Assembly: GCA_026400595.1 (NCBI GenBank)
Contig: JAPLOT010000496.1
Coordinates: forward strand, 1-10,196
Reading direction: 5' to 3'
DNA: 10,196 nucleotides
Source: Alphaproteobacteria bacterium
Lineage (GTDB): Bacteria; Pseudomonadota; Alphaproteobacteria; Rhizobiales; Aestuariivirgaceae
A program made the translations under genes and the position numbers. The notes beneath the pieces were generated by a model. The model was not told the origin of the DNA. It saw only the letters and a program-made list of their open reading frames with translations, and made no database searches. Numbering within the stretch: the stretch's first letter is position 1; every line of letters begins with the position of its first letter. Shown one piece after another: positions 6,088 through 10,196 of the stretch.

Positions 6088-6108
6088 CATGTCCCGCTAG
6101 CCTCCTTT
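6088..6108 (-). promoter_or_regulatory. Strong Shine-Dalgarno and ATG out of frame with the regulator
   Basis: On the minus strand AAAGGAGG (6101-6108) lies ten bases before an ATG (6088-6090). This is a far better initiation site than that of the annotated regulator start at 6040. The reading frame it opens is not the regulator frame: it overlaps the regulator gene for about 175 codons and encodes nothing recognisable. It may be chance, an upstream frame that tunes regulator translation, or a trace of a single-base indel near the true start. Confidence 0.35.
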
Positions 6109-6129
6109 CCACGATTAGGAGAAACAGCC

Positions 6130-7506
6130 ATGACACTCGACGACCTCCACAGCCAGCTGAGCCCTCGGCTTCTTGAACCGGGACAGGCCGGATATGACTC
6201 GGCCCGCGTGGTGTGGAACGGCATGATCGACCGCCGCCCGGCGCAGATCGCCCGCTGCCGCACTGCGGCCGACGTGTCCGCCGCCGTGAATTATGCCCGC
6301 TCCGCCGGACTCTCGGTTGCCATCCACAGCGGCGGACATAATGTGGCTGGCTATGCAGTCTGCGACGGCGGCATCATGATCGACATGTCTTTGATGAATG
6401 GCGTGCGGGTCGATCCGAACCTCAAGCAGGCTTATGTCGAAGGCGGGGCAACCTGGGGCGATGTCGACCGCGCCACCGCGCCCTTCGACCGGGCAACACC
6501 GGGCGGCCTCATCTCGGCGACCGGGGTGGCGGGGCTGTCGCTCTCGGGCGGCATCGGCTGGCTGCGCGGCACGCGGGGCCTCAGCTGCGACAACATCGAG
6601 GCGGCGGACGTGGTGCTCGCCGACGGTCACCTGGTGCGGGCCAGCGAGACCGAGAATCCGGATCTTCTCTGGGCCCTGAAAGGCGGGGGCGGAAACTTCG
6701 GCGTGGTGGCGAACTTCACCTTCCGCATCCATCCCATCGCGCCGGAGATGATGTTCTGCGCACCGATCTATCGCGAGAGCGAGGCCGACGACATCCTGCC
6801 ACGGTGGCGCGACTACATGGCCACGGCCCCTGACGAGGTGAGCGGCCTTGCCGAATTCTCGACCATTCCCGAGGACCCGGCCTATCCGAAAGAGACCTGG
6901 GGCACGCGCGTGGTGGCGCTGGCCGCCGTCTATGACGGGCCGGCCGAGACCGGCGAAGCCGTGACCCAGCCCTTGCGCGAGCTGGGCACGCCGCTGCTCG
7001 ATTTCAGCGGACGCATGCCCTACACGACCATCCAGACGCTCTATGATGCGATCTTCCCGAAGGGGCGCGACCGCTGCTACTGGAAGTCCACCTATCTGAA
7101 GGCGTTGGACGACCGGATCATCCGCGACATCACGGCCGGGCTCGCGAAGCGTCCTTCGGACATGTCATATGCATCCATCTGGAAGTTCGGCGGCGCCGTG
7201 CAGCGCGTCAAGCCCGATGCCACGGCCTTCGGTGATCGGGCCATGCCCTTCATGCTGAGCCTCGATGCCATCTGGTCGAAAGCCGCTGACGACGACAGCA
7301 ACATCGCCTGGGTTCGCGGCATGTGGCGCGACATGCAGCGGCATTCGACCGGCCGCATGTATCTCAACTTCCCCGGTCTTGGCGAAGGCGAGAGCCTGGT
7401 GCGCGATGCCTTCGGCGCCGAGACCTACAAGAGGCTGCAGGCGGTGAAACGCAGATTCGACCCCGAAAACCTGTTCCGCCTGAACCAGAACATCCTGCCA
7501 GGTTGA
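6130..7506 (+). CDS. FAD-linked oxidase, berberine-bridge type
   Basis: A 458-residue flavoprotein of the PCMH/VAO superfamily with a C-terminal BBE segment. The FAD domain (about 35-205) has SVAIHSGGHNVAGY, in which His70 is the expected covalent FAD attachment site, then DMSLMNGVRVDP, VEGGATWGDVD, GLSLSGGIGWLRGTRGLSCDN and LLWALKGGGGNFGVV. The second Cys used for bicovalent FAD in some relatives seems absent: the segment reads SATGVAGLSLSGG. Linkage through His alone, as in 6-hydroxy-D-nicotine oxidase, is therefore likely. The BBE end reads MYLNFPG...YKRLQAVKRRFDPENLFRLNQNI. There is no signal peptide or Tat motif, so it should act in the cytoplasm, oxidising an alcohol, amine or sugar and passing electrons to oxygen or a carrier. 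AGGAG (6117-6121) lies eight bases upstream. The GlxA-type regulator is divergent; the substrate is unknown. Confidence 0.92.
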   Translation: MTLDDLHSQLSPRLLEPGQAGYDSARVVWNGMIDRRPAQIARCRTAADVSAAVNYARSAGLSVAIHSGGHNVAGYAVCDGGIMIDMSLMNGVRVDPNLKQAYVEGGATWGDVDRATAPFDRATPGGLISATGVAGLSLSGGIGWLRGTRGLSCDNIEAADVVLADGHLVRASETENPDLLWALKGGGGNFGVVANFTFRIHPIAPEMMFCAPIYRESEADDILPRWRDYMATAPDEVSGLAEFSTIPEDPAYPKETWGTRVVALAAVYDGPAETGEAVTQPLRELGTPLLDFSGRMPYTTIQTLYDAIFPKGRDRCYWKSTYLKALDDRIIRDITAGLAKRPSDMSYASIWKFGGAVQRVKPDATAFGDRAMPFMLSLDAIWSKAADDDSNIAWVRGMWRDMQRHSTGRMYLNFPGLGEGESLVRDAFGAETYKRLQAVKRRFDPENLFRLNQNILPG

Positions 7507-7518
7507 ACTGGAACACGC

Positions 7519-9501
7519 TCACGCCGCCCTTTCGCCCTGGCCTTTCTCGATGAGGCCGATCAGCTCGTCCATGATGCGGTTCATGTCGAAATCCTTTGGC
7601 GTATAGACGGCGGCGACGCCGAGCTGCTTCAGCACATGCACGTCCTCGGCCGGGATGATGCCGCCGGCCACCACCGGCACATGGGACAGGCCCGCGGCGC
7701 GCAGGCGCTGCATGACCTCGCGCACCAGCGGCACATGGCTGCCCGACAGGATCGACAGGCCGATGATGTGGACCTTCTTCTCCTCCGCGGTCTTCACCAG
7801 CATCTCGGGGGTGACGCGGATGCCATCGTAGATGACCTCGAGACCGGTGTCGGCGGCGCGCACAGCGATCTGCTCGGCGCCATTGGAATGGCCGTCAAGA
7901 CCCGGCTTGCCGACGAGGAAGCGCGGCGTTTCGCGCAGGCGCTCGGCCAGCGCCTTCACGCGGCCGCGCAGATCGGCAAGCGTCGCATCGTCACGCGCCT
8001 GCATCACCAGCGCAACACCGGTGGGCGCGCGGTACTCGCCGAAGACGGCGCGCAGAGTCTCGCCCCACTCGCCGGTGGTGACGCCGGCCCGGGCACAGGC
8101 GATGGAGGGCTCCATGATGTTGCGGCCCTCGGCGGCAGCACTGCGCAGATCTTCCAGCGCGGCCTTTGCAGCCTTGCCGTCGCGCGCCTGGCGCCAGGCC
8201 TTCAGCCGCTCGATCTGTTCGTACTCGACATTGTCCTTTACCGTGAGGATCTGCTCGCCGTCGCCGCCCGACAGCGGCGAGTCTTCCGTGGCGGTGAAGA
8301 CATTGACGCCGACGATCTTCGTCTCGCCCGATTCGATCGCCCGGATGCGCGCCGTGTTGCTCTCGACCAGGCAGCGCTTCATGTCGGCGATCACCTCTTC
8401 CGACGTGCCGCCGCCCATGGCCATGACGCGGGCCAGTTCGGCCCGGGCCTCGTCCTTCAGCGACTCGACCTTGCGCTCGATCTCCTTCGAGCCGTCGAAG
8501 ATGTCGCCGTAGTCGAGCAGGTCCGTCTCATAGGCCACCACCTGCTGCATGCGCAGCGACCATTGCTGGTCCCAGGGCCGCGGCAGGCCGAGCGCCTCGT
8601 TCCAGGCGGGCAATTGCACGGCGCGGGCGCGGGCGTTCTTCGACAGCACCACCGCCAGCATCTCGAGCAGGATGCGGTAGACGTTGTTCTCGGGCTGCTG
8701 CTCGGTGAGGCCCAGCGAATTCACCTGCACGCCATAGCGGAAGCGGCGATACTTCTCGTCGGCGATGCCATAGCGTTCGCGCCCGATCTCGTCCCACAGC
8801 TCGGTGAAGGCGCGCATCTTGCACATCTCGGTGATGAAGCGGATGCCGGCATTGACGAAGAAGGAGATGCGGCCGAAGACCTGCGGGAACTCGGCTTCGC
8901 TCACCGCGCCGCTGGCCTTCACGCCGTCAAGCACGGCGATTGCCGTGGCCAGCGCATAGGAGAGCTCCTGGGCCGGCGTGGCACCCGCCTCCTGCAGGTG
9001 ATAGGAGCAGACATTCATCGGGTTCCACTTGGGCAGCTCCCGCGCCGAGAAGGCGATGGTGTCGGTGATCAGCTTCAGCGAGGGCGCCGGCGGGAAGACA
9101 TAGGTGCCGCGCGAGAGATATTCCTTGATGATGTCGTTCTGCGTCGTGCCCGAGAGACTGCCGCGCGGTGCCCCCTGCTCGTCGGCCACCGCCACGTAGA
9201 GCGCCAGGAGCCAGGCCGCGGTGGCATTGATGGTCATCGAGGTGTTCATGGTGGCCAGCGGAATGCCGTCCAGCAGGGTGCGCATGTCGCCGATGTGGGA
9301 GACGGGCACGCCCACCTTGCCCACTTCGCCGCGCGCCAGCACATGGTCGCTGTCGTAGCCGGTCTGGGTGGGCAGGTCGAAGGCGATGGACAGGCCGGTC
9401 TGGCCCTTGGCCAGATTGCCGCGGTAGAGCCGGTTGGAGTCGGCCGCTGTGGAGTGGCCCGCATAGGTGCGGAAGAGCCAGGGTTTCTCGCGGTTGCTCA
9501 T
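7519..9501 (-). CDS. ecm: Ethylmalonyl-CoA mutase (MeaA-type)
   Basis: Coenzyme B12-dependent mutase converting (2R)-ethylmalonyl-CoA to (2S)-methylsuccinyl-CoA in the ethylmalonyl-CoA pathway of acetyl-CoA assimilation. The 660-residue product has the substrate-binding TIM barrel first: PWLFRTYAGHSTAADSNRLY (7-26), GQTGLSIAFDLPTQTGYDSDH (33-53), MNTSMTINATAAWLLALY (85-102), GTTQNDIIKEYLSRGTY (118-134) and KWNPMNVCSYHLQEAGATP (158-176). The cobalamin-binding domain follows (about 525-655) with DGHSNG (536-541, axial His538), SIL (583-585) and GG (613-614). RTYAGHSTA, rather than the RQYAGFSTA of methylmalonyl-CoA mutase, and the single-chain length point to Ecm. The ATG at 9501 gives the usual short N terminus, but no Shine-Dalgarno sequence precedes it; a hairpin occupies that place. 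It is probably in an operon with the small membrane protein gene upstream, and ends 12 bases from the convergent oxidase gene. Confidence 0.93.
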   Translation of the reverse strand: MSNREKPWLFRTYAGHSTAADSNRLYRGNLAKGQTGLSIAFDLPTQTGYDSDHVLARGEVGKVGVPVSHIGDMRTLLDGIPLATMNTSMTINATAAWLLALYVAVADEQGAPRGSLSGTTQNDIIKEYLSRGTYVFPPAPSLKLITDTIAFSARELPKWNPMNVCSYHLQEAGATPAQELSYALATAIAVLDGVKASGAVSEAEFPQVFGRISFFVNAGIRFITEMCKMRAFTELWDEIGRERYGIADEKYRRFRYGVQVNSLGLTEQQPENNVYRILLEMLAVVLSKNARARAVQLPAWNEALGLPRPWDQQWSLRMQQVVAYETDLLDYGDIFDGSKEIERKVESLKDEARAELARVMAMGGGTSEEVIADMKRCLVESNTARIRAIESGETKIVGVNVFTATEDSPLSGGDGEQILTVKDNVEYEQIERLKAWRQARDGKAAKAALEDLRSAAAEGRNIMEPSIACARAGVTTGEWGETLRAVFGEYRAPTGVALVMQARDDATLADLRGRVKALAERLRETPRFLVGKPGLDGHSNGAEQIAVRAADTGLEVIYDGIRVTPEMLVKTAEEKKVHIIGLSILSGSHVPLVREVMQRLRAAGLSHVPVVAGGIIPAEDVHVLKQLGVAAVYTPKDFDMNRIMDELIGLIEKGQGERAA

Positions 9502-9506
9502 GATGT

Positions 9507-9524
9507 GGCCATGGAAGCATGGCC
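9507..9524 (-). promoter_or_regulatory. Hairpin at the ecm ribosome-binding position
   Basis: A perfect 7-bp stem (GGCCATG at 9507-9513, CATGGCC at 9518-9524) with a four-base loop ends five bases before the ecm ATG. It covers the place where a Shine-Dalgarno sequence would be, and none is visible nearby. It also contains an out-of-frame ATG whose four-codon frame ends in a TGA that overlaps the ecm start (ATGA). It may restrict initiation on ecm or couple it to upstream translation. Confidence 0.45.
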
Positions 9525-9559
9525 CATTGTGCAGCGCAACCGGGACTTTCGGCGGGCGC

Positions 9560-9895
9560 TCAGGCCTTGCGCTGGTCGCCCTGCATCCAGCGCACCATGA
9601 TGAAGGCGGCCACCAGCATGCCGACCAGCGATCCCATCAGGGGCCGGTGGACCTGGCTTTCGACCTGGATCTGGATGCCGCGCAGGATCCAGTTCGAGGC
9701 CATGGCCCCCAGGAAGAGCGCGGAGAAGTTCAGGGGAAAGGTGAGCGACCCCAGATTGCCGGTGAAGCGCCCGAGAATGAGCGCGCCCAGGAAGCTGAAC
9801 AGTAGCGCCAGCGGCAGCACATGATCGGGCATATGTCCGGCATTCGGGATGAACGAGAAGAAGCCGTCGAGCCAGTACAGTGTGTCTTCAAGCAT
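9560..9895 (-). CDS. Small membrane protein of unknown function
   Basis: A 111-residue protein I do not recognise. It begins MLEDTLYWLDGFFSFIPNAG, and three hydrophobic segments follow: about 25-42 (HVLPLALLFSFLGALILG), about 49-70 (GSLTFPLNFSALFLGAMASNWI and on) and about 86-104 (LMGSLVGMLVAAFIMVRW). It ends in a short charged tail, QGDQRKA. There is no cleavable signal peptide. With three helices, the N and C termini should lie on opposite sides of the inner membrane. The frame extends to an ATG at 9952, but the ATG at 9895 has GAGGA (9903-9907) at seven bases, so I prefer it. The stop codon is 58 bases upstream of ecm on the same strand, suggesting co-transcription. A link to acyl-CoA metabolism is inference from position only. 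Confidence 0.75.
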   Translation of the reverse strand: MLEDTLYWLDGFFSFIPNAGHMPDHVLPLALLFSFLGALILGRFTGNLGSLTFPLNFSALFLGAMASNWILRGIQIQVESQVHRPLMGSLVGMLVAAFIMVRWMQGDQRKA

Positions 9896-9927
9896 GACGC
9901 CGTCCTCAATTGTCTTGTCGGCACCCT

Positions 9928-9956
9928 GTTGTATCTGGGAAAGCCAAGGCAACCAA
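9928..9956 (-). promoter_or_regulatory. Weak candidate promoter for the membrane protein-ecm unit
   Basis: On the minus strand TTGGTT (9951-9956) and TACAAC (9928-9933) are 17 bases apart, matching the sigma-70 consensus at three and four of six positions. The -10 box would end 32 bases before the ATG at 9895, leaving a short leader. The stretch 9896-10095 is less GC-rich than its surroundings, as expected for a promoter region. I saw no cobalamin riboswitch and no gene in it. Confidence 0.35.
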
Positions 9957-10095
9957 CTTCAAGCTGCGGGAAGGGTGAATGAACGGTATACAAATGGTTC
10001 CTTAAGGACAGCGACCTTGAGGTAAATCCCACGGGTTCCGTTGCGGTAGTTGTTTCGAGCATAGACAGGATGGAATCCCGGTGCGGGCGCGCCGC

Positions 10096-10190
10096 CCCTC
10101 ATCCGGCCTTCGTCCACCTTTCTCCCGCGAGCGGGAGAAAGGTCGCGCATGGATCATCCTTCTCCCGCAGGCGGCGGACGGCTGAAGTGA
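10096..10190. repeat. Dispersed palindromic intergenic repeat, copy B
   Basis: The second copy of the element at 67-160, in the same orientation: CCCTCATCCGGCCT, then a perfect 13-bp stem ACCTTTCTCCCGC (10116-10128) / GCGGGAGAAAGGT (10131-10143) with two bases between the arms. A spacer GGTCGCGCATGGATCATCC and a second hairpin whose right arm has decayed follow (about 10156-10187). The stem differs from copy A by compensating changes (an extra T-A pair), which argues that the hairpin is kept by selection or by its mode of spread. With the probable promoter region at 9896-10095, this accounts for the geneless right end of the window. Confidence 0.75.
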
Positions 10191-10196
10191 AAGAGT

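Noticed and set aside
3563..6100. Very long plus-strand open frame (845 codons) antisense to ffh and the GlxA-type regulator
   Set aside because: It spans two well-identified genes and their spacer on the other strand, is rich in His, Arg, Asp and Ala as expected of the antisense frame of GC-rich genes, and matches no family I know.
7636..9600. 654-codon plus-strand open frame antisense to ecm
   Set aside because: Mirror frame of the strongly conserved mutase, with antisense-type composition and no recognisable domains.
9896..10095. Possible cobalamin riboswitch ahead of the B12-dependent mutase unit
   Set aside because: I looked for a B12-box-like GCCACTG and the extended stem set on the minus strand and saw neither; the region reads as an ordinary promoter spacer.
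9959..10150. Short minus-strand frame (63 codons) upstream of the membrane protein gene
   Set aside because: Its first half reads through the palindromic repeat and no Shine-Dalgarno site is seen. The second half (GTRGIYLKVAVLKEPFVYRS) looks mildly protein-like but is too short to call a gene or remnant.
1..10196. CRISPR arrays, tRNA or rRNA genes, insertion sequences, phage or defence genes
   Set aside because: I saw no regularly spaced direct repeats, no cloverleaf or rRNA-like stretches, no transposase or integrase motifs, and no gene resembling a defence effector.

Overview
The window looks like chromosomal DNA of a high-GC alphaproteobacterium, most likely of the Hyphomicrobiales (Rhizobiales) or a close relative. 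Three things suggest this: the gene order ffh-rpsP-rimM-trmD-rplS, an ethylmalonyl-CoA mutase (a marker of the ethylmalonyl-CoA pathway common in that class), and short GC-rich palindromic repeats of the kind scattered between genes in these genomes. Codon use is uniform throughout. There is no sign of a phage, plasmid, transposase, CRISPR array or toxin-antitoxin module.

Layout, left to right. Positions 1-162 hold intergenic palindromic repeats. A class I SAM-dependent methyltransferase follows (163-981, minus). Next is the minus-strand translation operon, transcribed right to left: ffh (4825 to 3257), rpsP, rimM, trmD, rplS (ending at 1049). A plausible promoter lies at 4967-4995, and a stem-loop with a broken T-tract (992-1020) follows rplS. 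A second palindromic repeat element sits inside this operon between rimM and trmD (2221-2340). At 4997-7506 is a divergent pair: a GlxA-type regulator (DJ-1/PfpI domain plus AraC helix-turn-helix, minus) and an FAD-linked berberine-bridge-type oxidase (plus). Their 89-bp spacer carries a 19-bp interrupted palindrome. The oxidase runs tail to tail into ethylmalonyl-CoA mutase (7519-9501, minus). That gene is preceded on the same strand by a 111-residue membrane protein of unknown function (9560-9895). The right edge (10096-10190) carries a second copy of the repeat seen at 67-160.

How the genes work together. ffh, rpsP, rimM, trmD and rplS serve protein targeting, ribosome assembly and tRNA modification. 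The regulator/oxidase pair looks like a self-contained, substrate-induced catabolic or detoxification unit whose substrate cannot be read from the sequence. Ecm serves acetyl-CoA assimilation, and the small membrane protein upstream may be co-transcribed with it.

I see no convincing undescribed multi-gene system. The items most worth a second look are small: the repeat element splitting the ribosomal operon, the terminator-like hairpin that touches the methyltransferase ribosome-binding site, a hairpin in the place of the ecm Shine-Dalgarno site, and a strong Shine-Dalgarno/ATG out of frame with the regulator.
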